From positions 1 through 51,674 of the forward strand of contig JAGQUR010000006.1 of the NCBI GenBank assembly GCA_020438395.1: a DNA stretch of 51,674 nt, given 5' to 3'. Positions 16,766 to 26,150 of this stretch are shown here, piece by piece (within the stretch, counting starts at the first letter, position 1; every line of letters starts with the position of its first letter). The notes under the pieces were generated by a model that saw nothing but the letters and a program-made list of their open reading frames with translations, was not told the DNA's origin and did no database searches. The DNA comes from Solirubrobacterales bacterium (lineage in GTDB: Bacteria > Actinomycetota > Thermoleophilia > Solirubrobacterales > 70-9). Both the position numbers and the translations under genes were made by a program.

Positions 16766-16785
16766 TGCTCAGACCAGTTCGCCCA
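16766..16785. repeat. 20-bp direct repeat, left copy
   Basis: TGCTCAGACCAGTTCGCCCA occurs here and, identical and in the same orientation, at 37042-37061. The two copies bracket the accessory genes and are 20.3 kb apart. They could be attachment sites, ends of related insertion elements or remnants of a composite transposon. Confidence 0.75.
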
Positions 16786-16882
16786 ACATTCTCAGACCCC
16801 CTCGTTGATTTTGGCTCTGTAGCTGGGCTTGACTGGTAGTCGTTTTGCCCAAGGGGTGAGGTTCTTGACCCTTGGGGTGATT

Positions 16883-16898
16883 CCGGAAAATGCCGCTT
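16883..16898. repeat. Imperfect repeat block, left copy
   Basis: CCGGAAAATGCCGCTT here corresponds to CCGGAATGCCGCTT at 37166-37179 with a 2-bp difference. Its distance from the 20-bp repeat is 117 bp here and 124 bp on the right, so the two island edges appear to share a longer, diverged end sequence. Confidence 0.45.
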
Positions 16899-16929
16899 GG
16901 CAACTGGACAGGCAACTAGGTTGATTGCG

Positions 16930-18075
16930 ATGTCTGCCCAGCTTGACTTCCCTTACCCGGACGGCCCTGCCGAAGAGTCGTTACGTACCTCTGACCTCTT
17001 GGCCAGGGCGCTGTTCTCGCAGCTTCGCAACCGAACGATTCATGAGCGCAGATACGTCCTCGAAGCCTTGATCGCGGCGAGCAACGGTGGGGAGATGACA
17101 AGTCCGCGGATGCGGGTGATGAAAGCCAGTCTCGCGTGGTACCAGGCCGAGAGCGGAAAAATCCCGGCGAAGGTTGCCTATGAGAGGTGGCGAAAGGAAC
17201 AGGACGATCCGGGACTGTGTCCGGCGAATCGAATGATCCGTCATTTCAGCACCTGGAATCGAGCGTTGAATGACTTAGGCATCAAGCCGATGCCGGATCC
17301 GCCGGCGCTGAGGGTGTTGTCACGGGGCCAGCAGATCTCTGACGAAGAGGTCCTTCAGGCGCTTCGTGACTGTGCCGCGGATCTTGGTTCGGACAATTTC
17401 ACGATCGCGCAGTACGAAAAGTGGGCGAAGGCGGAGCTCCTGAAACCGGAGAACAGGGGCAGAAAGATCCCGATCTCGAAATCGATCGCGACCCGCCGCT
17501 GGGGTACCGTCCGCCAAGCAAAGATTGCCGCTGGCCTCGACCCGAACTCTCCGTATCACTCAACCGGCCACTTCACCGATGAGGAACTCCTTGACCAACT
17601 GATTGGGGCTCGCGAGCAGATCGAAGGCCGGCTCAGTACCGCCAAGTACGCCGTCTGGCGAAAAGCCAAACTTGAAGAAGCCCGCCGGCGCGGTGAAGTC
17701 ATTCGAGTTCCCTGTGCGTTCACTTTCCACTCCCATTTCGGTGGCTGGCTAAACGCGGTAGCAAAGATCGAAGGCCTTCCGATTAATCCGCACGAGCATC
17801 GCGGTCCGCCGGTCTATACACCGGACTGGCTGGCCGAGCAGCTTCTGATCGCCTACGACGAACTCGGCGAACCGTTCTTCACCTCAAGCTACGTCCAATG
17901 GGTGAGAGACAAACGCAAAGAAGTCGACGTCGACTTCCCTCCCCCGGACTACACGACCGTCACCCGTCACGGCGTTTCCTGGCCAGAGGTCCGCGACAAG
18001 GTAAGGGTTGCGATCAAGACCGGAAACATCGAACCCCTCATCGAACAGTTCAAGAAAGGCGGAATGAATGGCTGA
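16930..18075 (+). CDS. Protein with homing-endonuclease-associated repeats
   Basis: This 381-residue protein consists largely of a repeating unit ending in an aromatic-Gly-x-Trp-like box and a short helix: FSTWNRALNDLGI, RRWGTVRQAKIAAGL and FGGWLNAVAKIEGL, with preceding YxxW segments (YERWRK, YEKWAK, YAVWRK, YVQWVR). This matches the HNH/homing-endonuclease-associated repeat, a DNA-binding helical unit. No HNH or other nuclease motif is visible, so it may be a DNA-binding accessory protein. The ATG at 16930 is chosen over a TTG at 16897. Its end overlaps the next gene by 8 bp, and both encode the same repeat type. Confidence 0.65.
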   Translation: MSAQLDFPYPDGPAEESLRTSDLLARALFSQLRNRTIHERRYVLEALIAASNGGEMTSPRMRVMKASLAWYQAESGKIPAKVAYERWRKEQDDPGLCPANRMIRHFSTWNRALNDLGIKPMPDPPALRVLSRGQQISDEEVLQALRDCAADLGSDNFTIAQYEKWAKAELLKPENRGRKIPISKSIATRRWGTVRQAKIAAGLDPNSPYHSTGHFTDEELLDQLIGAREQIEGRLSTAKYAVWRKAKLEEARRRGEVIRVPCAFTFHSHFGGWLNAVAKIEGLPINPHEHRGPPVYTPDWLAEQLLIAYDELGEPFFTSSYVQWVRDKRKEVDVDFPPPDYTTVTRHGVSWPEVRDKVRVAIKTGNIEPLIEQFKKGGMNG

Positions 18076-18661
18076 AACAGCACAACCGGTCAGTGAGGCC
18101 TGCCAGATTCTCGCCGCTACCGCCTCCGCCCTACCCGAGCAAACTCGCCATGAACTCGCGCGGCTCCTGAGCCACTCGGTGGCCATGCCGACAGCACAAG
18201 AACTCCGGGAAATGCGGCTCGGGCTACTGGTCGAGATGGTCAAAGACGGAACCCTTCCCCGCACCAAGGACTACGACGAGTTGCGAAACGCTCGACGCAA
18301 AGCTGGCGCCGACTGGCCGGGCAGCACCGGACTGATTCTTCACTATGGAACCTGGGCGGCCACATCAAGGGCCGCGGTCGATCTCGCATTCCACGAAACC
18401 ACCAACCGCGCCCGTGCCAGGACCCCGCACATGTGGCCGATCGTGCCCTACACGCGCAAGGAAATCGTCGAAGCGCTCGAGCTCGCGTCAGAAAAAGTCG
18501 GGCAACCCATCGGACAATGGGAATACGTCGAACTTCGACGGGTGGAACGACAACTCGCCTGGCGCAACGGTTCACCGGACCCGCGCTACCCCGAACTCGG
18601 CGTCATCCGAAAACACTTCGGAGGGTGGGACGCCGCCATTTCCCAGATTGTGGGCCCATAG
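18068..18661 (+). CDS. Second protein with homing-endonuclease-associated repeats
   Basis: This 197-residue protein is translationally coupled to the preceding gene. After a helical N-terminal segment (QTRHELARLLSHSVAMP) it has two repeat units: PRTKDYDELRNARR...LHYGTWAATSRAAVDL and PIGQWEYVELRRVE...RKHFGGWDAAISQIVG. The arrangement, variable helix then F/Y-G-x-W helix, parallels the partner, so the two may bind DNA together. No catalytic motif is present. Neither a homing endonuclease nor an intron is visible nearby. Its function is unknown. Confidence 0.6.
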   Translation: MAETAQPVSEACQILAATASALPEQTRHELARLLSHSVAMPTAQELREMRLGLLVEMVKDGTLPRTKDYDELRNARRKAGADWPGSTGLILHYGTWAATSRAAVDLAFHETTNRARARTPHMWPIVPYTRKEIVEALELASEKVGQPIGQWEYVELRRVERQLAWRNGSPDPRYPELGVIRKHFGGWDAAISQIVGP

Positions 18662-18798
18662 ATTCGGGTTGAAACCGACGTCGAGTCTCGGGCTCGGCCG
18701 TCCGACCACGACCTCAAAATAGGGGTCATGCGGAATCAGCTTCCGTCCCGAAATAGACCCGCCTCGGGTCGCATAACCCTTGTGCCGAGAGTCCATCG

Positions 18799-21423
18799 AT
18801 GACAGATGACGTGGAGCGGTCACAGGATGTAACAGCCGATCCCGCTGAGGCTTTGGTTCCCGCTCCTGAAGAGGAGACCACGGCGGCCTTGGACCCACGC
18901 GTGTTGCTCGCCGCGTGGGCGAATGAGAACGACGAGTGGGTGCGATACATCGTCGGTGGCGTAATCCAGGGTGGTGTTGCCCTTACAGACGCCCAGGTGG
19001 ACAGGGGATACGAGTTCTTCCGTCAGGAGAAAGGGCTCGACGGTCGAACTTTCCCTCCTGCTGCCCCGCTCGCCTTGGATGTCAGCCTAGATGAGACCGC
19101 TCCGGCGCTTGAGATCACCAAGCTTTCAGAGGTACAAGGTGTGAACGCGCTTGTACCTGGTGGCGTGATCGAACCGCACTCACGTCTCACGATCATCTAT
19201 GGCGAGAACGGCACCGGCAAGACCGGCTACGCGCGCATATTCAAAGCCCTTGCCCAGAGTCGCACCGATGACGACATACTGGGCGATATCAATGCTGAGG
19301 CCACGGGGAGTACCAGTGCGAGGCTCAACTACACCCTCGGGGGCACCGAGAACGAGCTGGCGTGGGAAGGCGATCACGGCGTCGCGCCTTTCACCCGCAT
19401 GTTCATTTTCGACAATCCTTCCGTCAACTATCACGTTGACGGTGACTTGGATTACGTCTATGTCCCAGCATCGCTTGCCTTGTTTAACCATGTTTCGGCA
19501 GCCATCAGAGGTGTGCAGGATCGAATCGACGGGAGAATCAACGCGCTCTCGGGCGGCACATCGGGGCTGTTGACCCGCTTTCCACGAGAGTCGTCCGTCT
19601 ACACCGACGTGGAGACTCTTGGCGCAGCGACCAGTTTGGAAGAACTCAAGGCCAAGGCAGATTGGGATCCAAACATTGAGGATCGCCTAGAGACACTTCG
19701 GCGAGCCGTTTCCGCCTTGCAAGGCGACAACCTGCGGACGCAGATCCAAACGCTGCATCGAGAAGCTCGGATTCAGGCGCAGGGCTTGGAAATAGCGGAA
19801 GGGCTCCGGTCCTTCGACACCGCGAAGTACAACGAACTGCTCGACAGGCGTACCCAACTCTCATCCGACTACGAGACGTTCCGAAAGGAGCTGTTTGCGG
19901 CCGCAAGCCTGCCCGCCGAACCCGAAGAAACTTGGCAGAACTTCGTTGTGGCCGCCGATGCCTATCGCCGACATCTCGTCGAAGTTGGAGCCCACGACGC
20001 CGACCACTGCCTCTATTGCCGGCAGACGCTGGAAGCTCCAGCTCGCGACTTGCTGGCCAAGTACTCCTCGTACCTCGAAGACAAGATCAGCACAGACCTA
20101 GGGGAAGTCAACTCTGAGCTTCGCGGCATGGCTGTGGGCGTACAGGGCCTCGCCCGACCTGAAGTGGAGGCGTTCCTCGCAGAGCAGGAAGCCCATGGGG
20201 AGACACCGACCTACGGTGTCGCTCTGGCGACCGTTGTCGAGACACGCCAAGGCCTCTACCAGACGATGATTGATGCGACACCTTTCGACAGTGACCTCCA
20301 GGGAGCAGTCGCCGAATCTTCGGAGTCTCTTTCCGAGGCACATGTCGCAACCACTGCGAAGGTCACCGAACTACAGACCCACGCGGCCGATCAGGTAGCA
20401 GCGCTGACAGAGAAGAAGACTGAACTCGCGGAACTGACGGCAGCGGCAGAGCTTGGCCGCGCGTGGACGACCATCGGGAGCCGCGTGCGGGACGCGAAGG
20501 AAGCGGACCAGCTGACGTTACTCAAGAGGGGATTCCGCGGACTGCTGCGAGGCCTCACTGACCTAGCGAAGGAAGCAAGCGACCAGCTGATCAATCAGAA
20601 CTTCGAAGGGCTGTTTCTCGAAGAATGCAAGGCCTTGCGCGCGCCCGAGCTCACGGTGGAGTTTCGTGGCCGAGACGGTCAGCCAAGGCGACGCAAGACC
20701 CTTAGTACCGAGTCCAAACCTTCACTCGTGCTCTCTGAGGGAGAGCAGAAAGTGCTGGCAATAGCCGACTTCCTCGCTGAGGCCAGTCTCGCGGGCATCA
20801 CCGCGCCCGTCATCTTTGACGATCCGGTATCGAGCCTGGATCACCGCCGAGTGAAGGAGGTCGCTGAGCGATTGACACTCTTGGCGCAAAACAACCAAGT
20901 GATCGTGTTCACGCACGACATTCTGTTTGCAACCACTCTCTATGCGCTGGCGGAGAGACCCGAGAATCTCGCGTACTTTGAGATCAGCGATGCTGGAGGC
21001 AAGGGGAATGTCACTCGCGGAACCCACCCCGCGGCCGACAGCATCGGCAACATCAGGGGCGACATCAACAGGACGATCCAAGCAGCCAAAGCGACCGAGG
21101 GCCAGGCACAAATCGCTCTCATCAAACACGCGTACAGCCGAATGCGTGCGTTTTGCGAGGTGTTTGCGGAACAGGATCTACTGGCCGGGGTTAGCCGCCG
21201 GTTCGAACCAAATATCCGAATCGGGAGCCTGTCGAACATCAAAGTGGACAAGCTCTCTGACGCAATCGAGACGGTAAACGGCATCTTCGAGGTAGCTTGC
21301 GGCTTTACAGAGGCTCACTCTCAACCGCTCCCCACCCTTGGTGTTGCTCCAACTATTGAGGGGCTCGAGGCCGACTGGGCAACTCTTCAAGAGTGTCGAA
21401 GCACCTACCGCACGGGAGGGTAA
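18799..21423 (+). CDS. RloC-like zinc-hook AAA ATPase, candidate anticodon nuclease
   Basis: This 874-residue protein has Walker A GENGTGKT (residues 135-142), a long coiled-coil middle, a CxxC zinc hook (CLYC, Cys404/Cys407), signature LSEGEQ (645-650), and Walker B VIFDDPVSSLD (671-681). The Rad50/SMC-like head plus hook matches the AAA_13/RloC group. RloC and PrrC are tRNA anticodon nucleases with an Arg-x3-Glu...His site; here Arg783-x3-Glu787 and His840 in the C-terminal domain fit that order, though the Glu-His gap is longer than in PrrC. It would act as a phage-triggered translation poison. A probable partner gene starts 8 bp downstream. The ATPase call is firm; the nuclease call is inference. 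Confidence 0.7.
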   Translation: MTDDVERSQDVTADPAEALVPAPEEETTAALDPRVLLAAWANENDEWVRYIVGGVIQGGVALTDAQVDRGYEFFRQEKGLDGRTFPPAAPLALDVSLDETAPALEITKLSEVQGVNALVPGGVIEPHSRLTIIYGENGTGKTGYARIFKALAQSRTDDDILGDINAEATGSTSARLNYTLGGTENELAWEGDHGVAPFTRMFIFDNPSVNYHVDGDLDYVYVPASLALFNHVSAAIRGVQDRIDGRINALSGGTSGLLTRFPRESSVYTDVETLGAATSLEELKAKADWDPNIEDRLETLRRAVSALQGDNLRTQIQTLHREARIQAQGLEIAEGLRSFDTAKYNELLDRRTQLSSDYETFRKELFAAASLPAEPEETWQNFVVAADAYRRHLVEVGAHDADHCLYCRQTLEAPARDLLAKYSSYLEDKISTDLGEVNSELRGMAVGVQGLARPEVEAFLAEQEAHGETPTYGVALATVVETRQGLYQTMIDATPFDSDLQGAVAESSESLSEAHVATTAKVTELQTHAADQVAALTEKKTELAELTAAAELGRAWTTIGSRVRDAKEADQLTLLKRGFRGLLRGLTDLAKEASDQLINQNFEGLFLEECKALRAPELTVEFRGRDGQPRRRKTLSTESKPSLVLSEGEQKVLAIADFLAEASLAGITAPVIFDDPVSSLDHRRVKEVAERLTLLAQNNQVIVFTHDILFATTLYALAERPENLAYFEISDAGGKGNVTRGTHPAADSIGNIRGDINRTIQAAKATEGQAQIALIKHAYSRMRAFCEVFAEQDLLAGVSRRFEPNIRIGSLSNIKVDKLSDAIETVNGIFEVACGFTEAHSQPLPTLGVAPTIEGLEADWATLQECRSTYRTGG

Positions 21424-21431
21424 GTCGGTCC

Positions 21432-22640
21432 GTGAACGGCGTAGGTAGTCAATTTACCGTTCGCGCTGGCCCAGTCGAAGGTGTTGGTCCTGACGCCGAC
21501 CTCTTCGATCGATCAATTCGAAACGACACCAGCGCTCCTCGACATTCTGAAAGTACCTACGAACTCATAAACCGAAGAGTCGGTCCTCTTTGGGAAGAGA
21601 TGCGCACCGACCTCAACCAGTGGTTCAACAACTTTCCTCAGGATGGCCGCGAGGACCTACGTCGCAGGTTTCAAGAGTCCAAGAGTGAGCAGCATGTGGG
21701 AGCTTGGTGGGAACTCTATGTTCACGCCCTACTACGCCGGCTCAACTATCGCGTGTCCCTTCACCCAAGCATCCCCGGAACTAGGCGGCGCCCAGATTTC
21801 CTAGCGGAGAACGACGAAGAGACCTTTTACGTCGAAGCCACTCACGTCAGGTCCGGCATCGTCGATGAGGGCAGAGAAAGCGACCGGGAAGACGTGATCT
21901 TCGATCTCGTGAACCAGGCAAGTTCAACTGACTTCACGGTAAGCATGGAACTAGAGAGAGTAGGGGTGGAGACTCCGTCTGCCTCTGAAATCGTCAGGCC
22001 TCTGGAGCAATGGTTGAGCACGCTCTCGGCTGATGATGTGGAGAAGGAGCAATCCGAGGGAGGCTCACTGCCATGGCTCGCCATAAGTGCTCGAGATTGG
22101 GTAATGACGTTCGAAGCAGTCCCCATTTCCCGACCGCATCGAGGCCAGGCCGAACGCATCCTAGGTTTCTATCCGGGCAAAACGGGATTCGTAAACGACA
22201 TACAGAAGTCAAGGGCAGCGCTCGATCGAAAGAAGCGACGCTATGGAAAGCCGGATCGACCAATGATTATCGCGCTGCTCAGCGACTCTTGGTTCTTCGA
22301 CGATGACGATGTCGGACAGTGCCTATTCGGTAGTGAAGCAGTCCAATATCGACAAAACGATCCGACTTTCAAGCCCCGACTCGTGAGGCAGCGGGACGGG
22401 TTTTGGATGTCGAACCGAGGTCCTTCGGGGAAAGGCATTTCCGCGGTTCTTCACGCAGATTGCCTCAGACCTTGGAGCTTCCGGGCCGTGACCCCACGCC
22501 TTTGGATCAATCCCTGGGCACAGCTTGAACTGGAGAGCCATATGGGTCTCCCTCTCGGACTGGCTGATGACGATGGAATGGTCCGCCTTGAAGAAGGAAA
22601 GGTCTCATCTGCCGGGCTATTTGGCGGTAAGCGCGAATGA
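21432..22640 (+). CDS. PD-(D/E)xK-like protein, partner of the zinc-hook ATPase
   Basis: This 402-residue protein is started at the GTG at 21432, which follows the ribosome site GGGAGGG; a GTG at 21393 is in frame but overlaps the ATPase gene and lacks such a site. Helices lead to EQHVGAWWELYVHALLRRLNYRVSLHP, then RRRPDFLAEN (Asp122) and FYVEATHV (Glu135). This Glu-first-helix, PD...ExK layout resembles restriction-endonuclease-like folds, but the Lys of ExK is replaced (E-A-T). The second half (about 220-370) is not recognised. Tight spacing after the ATPase suggests a two-gene system. The 3' end lies 5 bp from a convergent gene. Confidence 0.55.
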   Translation: MNGVGSQFTVRAGPVEGVGPDADLFDRSIRNDTSAPRHSESTYELINRRVGPLWEEMRTDLNQWFNNFPQDGREDLRRRFQESKSEQHVGAWWELYVHALLRRLNYRVSLHPSIPGTRRRPDFLAENDEETFYVEATHVRSGIVDEGRESDREDVIFDLVNQASSTDFTVSMELERVGVETPSASEIVRPLEQWLSTLSADDVEKEQSEGGSLPWLAISARDWVMTFEAVPISRPHRGQAERILGFYPGKTGFVNDIQKSRAALDRKKRRYGKPDRPMIIALLSDSWFFDDDDVGQCLFGSEAVQYRQNDPTFKPRLVRQRDGFWMSNRGPSGKGISAVLHADCLRPWSFRAVTPRLWINPWAQLELESHMGLPLGLADDDGMVRLEEGKVSSAGLFGGKRE

Positions 22641-22645
22641 GTGCC

Positions 22646-25423
22646 CTACGGGAGATCAATATGACGCCGGAAGCTCGTATGTCCTTTCGAGACCAGGAGA
22701 TTCACGATGAGCTCGGATTCATCTCGGAAGGGTCCCCCCGCTTCGATTCCAGCCTCGATCACCATTTGCAATTCACGTTCATATGAATCGACGGACCAGA
22801 GCGTCGGCGGATTCCTGACGTAGGCAGCGACGAAGCGTAGAGGGATCTCAGGGGATCGCCAAACTCGCTCGGCCACAGCCGGAAGCATGAGATGTTCCGG
22901 ACCGGCGACTACGCCAGCGTTGGTGAGTCTCAGGAGCTCATCGTCCCCCAAGCTGTCGAAGAGTGCGTCGACTACGTAAAGCTCACCGAACGAACCTAAG
23001 AGCTTCTCTTGGTCCTTTTCTGTTCGTCGAGAAACCCAGTCAGGCATTCGGACCCAAAGATCAACCACTCTGGTTAGGACGTCTGAATCGACGGGCTGAT
23101 TCTCATCGGCTTCAAGCGACGTGCCGAGCACATGGATTAGATGTATCGCGTCTTCGATTGGGGCTTGCGCAAAGAATTCGCGAAGCTCCGGATCATGTTC
23201 ACAATCAACCAAACCCCACCACATGAAGGAGGCCAGGTGTTCAGCCAACGATTCACCAATGGACCTCCTGAGTCCGTCCCCTTTTTGACCCGAACCGGAT
23301 AGTTGAGCGATCGCCTTCCGGTATTCCGCGCGCAGGGTGTCCCAAAGTCCCGGGTTCGGATGGTTCCATGCGAGGAACGTGTTCCAAACGGCGGAGCGTA
23401 GTTGCTTATTCCTCTCTTCTTCGGGGAGGATCTGTTCGAGGTTCGTTTCGAACCAGGTCGGATACTGGCTTTGCAGCGCAACCAACCAAGATCCAAAAAC
23501 TCCGCGAGTCGTCTCACTGGGATCTTTGCCTGGATCAAGGTGTTTGGTCAAGTTTGCGAGCGCTAGCTCGGAAACTTCAACTTCCTCGTTGCGCTTTGCC
23601 CACATTGCTGCCGCAAGAACCGCGTGCATGGCTCGACCTCTGGTCGTGTTGAGCGACAGCGTAAGCGGGTCCATGTTGTCTCCGCCAAACTGGGCTTCGT
23701 ACTCCGGAGTTGGATCTGGATCCCAACTCAATGCATCGAGCACCTTCCAGGTCCGTCTGGGATCAACGATGATCTGAACTTCGGACTCGAATGCCTTCTG
23801 GAGAAGACTCGCCGACGACTTGCGGGTCCAGTCCCAGTCGGGATCTCGATCCTCAAGTTCGCGTTGGTGCGGGGAAGTTGACGTGTTCGGGTTCGCCAGG
23901 GCTGTTTCCATGAGCTCTAGAACGGACTTCCAGTCAATCGGTAGACCTGCCTCCAGGGCTTTCTCAAATCCCTCAAGAACGGCTCGAACGTAGGTCGGGT
24001 CCAGACCCTTGATCTCCCGAACAACTTCACCGAAGTCATTCGGACGCTTCTCCACGGTTTTCGTCAACACCCGAGCGATTCCCTCAGGAGTAGGTCTCAT
24101 GAGACCTTCGGGCGGAATCCAGCTAGTCAAGAATTCGACTACATCGGTCGCAGACATGCGAGCGATCTGATCTTCATCCAACGGCGATTCTGGGCCAGAC
24201 CATGCGCCGCCGCTTCGGATGAAAATCGATTTCTGGGGAGCACCGTAGGCTGCCACCAGGCTGTCAAGTTCAGCTTCGATGACGGCAGGGAGGTTGCCTG
24301 AAAGAACGCTCAAGCGGTCACGTCTCCACACTTCCGCCCGCCGGCGGTCTAGGTCTTCGTCGCCGCTAGGTGGACTGCCAGAACCCAGAGAGATCTTCTC
24401 GAGATACTCCGCCTTGTCTGCTTCGGACAGCAAAGGATAGACGCTGCTGGCGAGCAGGTCTTGCTCTCGAACCAAGAACGGCTCTTGCTCGAATTGGAAA
24501 CCGAACAAGAGATCACGGCAGTAGTCCAGATCGATCAGTGGCGGTTTGGCTTCTATGTAAAGGACCAGGCGCCTGAAAATCACCCCTGATCGATTTCCGA
24601 GGTTGTTTTCAAATACTCGAAACATTTCGACGTTCGAAGTTGACTTCACTTTCAACGCGAGATCTCGAATCGCTGAAATGAGCGAATGCAAGGCTCGCTC
24701 GGTTCCCCTCGAGTGGTCTTCCCCAATGTCCTCGCGCCAGTAGTGCGAGTAGTCGCGGTGGACGCCCTCACGCTTGATCTTCTCAAGCCCTCGTTCAAGG
24801 AGATCGCACAACATCTTGAAGATTCCGACTGGGTCAGCTTCCGATAGTTCCGAAACGACTAGATTGATTACTCGTTCGTAGTCTCCCTCTCGAATTCGCG
24901 TTTCGACCACAGGGTCGAGCCCGCTTCGCTCTTGGGCTTCGCCCAGATCAAGAAGGTCATGCGCAAAACACCTGGCGAAGTCGGTGTCTCCATTTCGCGA
25001 GATGCTCACCGCTAGGCCGGCCATCGCCTCGGGAACTAGAAGGAAGTGACCCTCTGCATGAGTCAGCGACTTTCGCATCACTTTGCCGATTCTTCGCTGC
25101 GATTCGAGGTCGAGTTCCACGCCGATCTCGCAAACATCGATCATGACCCGCTCGTTGGGCGTAGCTTCGAAGCCTTCGATGGCTCTTGCCACTTCATTTG
25201 GCGCCCTGGAGGCCATGCGCTTCAGGTATCTCGACTCCGGCCAAGGCAGATGCAAAGTTCCCTCAACCGTGGTCACGGGATCGGGAGGTAAGTCGAAGAA
25301 ACCCGCTGCGCGGAGGGGCTCGATCCAGTCGGGATCCTGCAGTGAGTCGAAGAAGTAAGCGGACTGGACACTTCCTCGCGAGATCAGGTCGAGTGCTTCG
25401 TCGACTTCCTCATCGGTTGGCAT
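22646..25423 (-). CDS. Large helical-repeat protein of unknown function
   Basis: This 925-residue protein is started at the ATG at 25423, which overlaps the end of the upstream gene by 14 bp. It is acidic and almost entirely helical, with irregular 35-45-residue units resembling HEAT/TPR-type repeats. The N-terminus (YFFDSLQDPDWIEPLRAAGFFDLPP...PWPESRYLKRMA) is the best conserved-looking block, a pattern I have seen in large actinobacterial hypothetical proteins. No P-loop, nuclease, protease or membrane motif is visible. It is probably a scaffold or sensor working with the small coupled protein. GC content is lower than the flanking chromosome. Confidence 0.6.
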   Translation of the reverse strand: MPTDEEVDEALDLISRGSVQSAYFFDSLQDPDWIEPLRAAGFFDLPPDPVTTVEGTLHLPWPESRYLKRMASRAPNEVARAIEGFEATPNERVMIDVCEIGVELDLESQRRIGKVMRKSLTHAEGHFLLVPEAMAGLAVSISRNGDTDFARCFAHDLLDLGEAQERSGLDPVVETRIREGDYERVINLVVSELSEADPVGIFKMLCDLLERGLEKIKREGVHRDYSHYWREDIGEDHSRGTERALHSLISAIRDLALKVKSTSNVEMFRVFENNLGNRSGVIFRRLVLYIEAKPPLIDLDYCRDLLFGFQFEQEPFLVREQDLLASSVYPLLSEADKAEYLEKISLGSGSPPSGDEDLDRRRAEVWRRDRLSVLSGNLPAVIEAELDSLVAAYGAPQKSIFIRSGGAWSGPESPLDEDQIARMSATDVVEFLTSWIPPEGLMRPTPEGIARVLTKTVEKRPNDFGEVVREIKGLDPTYVRAVLEGFEKALEAGLPIDWKSVLELMETALANPNTSTSPHQRELEDRDPDWDWTRKSSASLLQKAFESEVQIIVDPRRTWKVLDALSWDPDPTPEYEAQFGGDNMDPLTLSLNTTRGRAMHAVLAAAMWAKRNEEVEVSELALANLTKHLDPGKDPSETTRGVFGSWLVALQSQYPTWFETNLEQILPEEERNKQLRSAVWNTFLAWNHPNPGLWDTLRAEYRKAIAQLSGSGQKGDGLRRSIGESLAEHLASFMWWGLVDCEHDPELREFFAQAPIEDAIHLIHVLGTSLEADENQPVDSDVLTRVVDLWVRMPDWVSRRTEKDQEKLLGSFGELYVVDALFDSLGDDELLRLTNAGVVAGPEHLMLPAVAERVWRSPEIPLRFVAAYVRNPPTLWSVDSYERELQMVIEAGIEAGGPFRDESELIVNLLVSKGHTSFRRHIDLP

Positions 25424-26150
25424 TAGTGGACCCCCGATCCAAGAGTCGGTCGATTGCCGCCAGGTCACGCACGGTTGCCGGAGCCCAGCGGGCGTTCAGG
25501 TACTCCTCAAGTTGTTCGAACCGACTCTTCACCTGGTCCAAAGTGGCGGCTCCGTCCTCAAGTGACCGATGGTGGGCGACGGAGTTGAAGTAGTTCCGAA
25601 GGTCTCTCCATTCTCGTTGCTTAACGAGACGGGACGGGGTAGGCAGCCGATCAAAGCAAAACTGGGCCATTGCCCCTGCGGCAGCCCCGGGTTCGTATCG
25701 GTTTCGGTTTCGCCAGGCAGCCACCTTGTCGATGACGTCCAGTAGCTCGGTAATTTCGCTCGACACCCGTTCATCGGCCCATGAGGCGCGATCCTGCGGG
25801 AGGGAGGATCGCGCGCTCTCTTGGGCTAAGAGAATCTCAGCGACGCGATCGTCTAAGTTCCCCGCAGTGTCGTCCGGTCCGCTCAAGACCAGAAAGCTCA
25901 GCTTCTCCATGAGCTCGCGGGCACCATGAGCTGCATGAGCTTCTACATCTGGTGAGGCGGGCCGTTCAAAGCACTCAAGAACTCCAAGATAAATGGGTCC
26001 CAGCTGCCGCGAACCTGCCCTCGAGCTGAAATTGGTCAGAGCCTCCCACAATGCCCGCTGACGGAAACTCAGTTGAACGGGAAAGGCGCGAGGCAGACCG
26101 CTGGATCCCGGGATCGCTCCGGATAGGTTCAAGTCCTGAGGTTCCGACAT
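25410..26150 (-). CDS. Small helical protein, possibly HEPN-like, coupled to the large repeat protein
   Basis: This 246-residue protein is read from the ATG at 26150. The frame stays open upstream to 26681, but that part is low-complexity and Arg-rich. The body contains AHAAHGARELMEKLSFLVL, then EITELLDVIDKVAAWRNRNRYEP, then WRDLRNYFNSVAHHRS near residues 185-205, and ends QLEEYLNARWAPATVRDLAAIDRLL. The R-x-x-x-FN-x-x-x-HH block is reminiscent of HEPN-type RNase motifs (RX4-6H), but spacing is not canonical. Its stop overlaps the start of the 925-residue partner, implying a two-component module. Confidence 0.5.
   Translation of the reverse strand: MSEPQDLNLSGAIPGSSGLPRAFPVQLSFRQRALWEALTNFSSRAGSRQLGPIYLGVLECFERPASPDVEAHAAHGARELMEKLSFLVLSGPDDTAGNLDDRVAEILLAQESARSSLPQDRASWADERVSSEITELLDVIDKVAAWRNRNRYEPGAAAGAMAQFCFDRLPTPSRLVKQREWRDLRNYFNSVAHHRSLEDGAATLDQVKSRFEQLEEYLNARWAPATVRDLAAIDRLLDRGSTNANR

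Larger units (their letters stand above)
16620..16929. other. Intergenic left edge of the accessory island
   Basis: No gene is evident in these 310 bases. The stretch holds the left copy of a 20-bp repeat (16766-16785) also found at 37042. Around it are imperfect tandem units of the form TTNGCCCAA...CTCAGACC (starting near 16756 and 16778) and another TTGCCCAA near 16846. A block CCGGAAAATGCCGCTT (16883-16898) resembles 37166-37179. These are the features expected of a mobile-element end. Confidence 0.5.
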
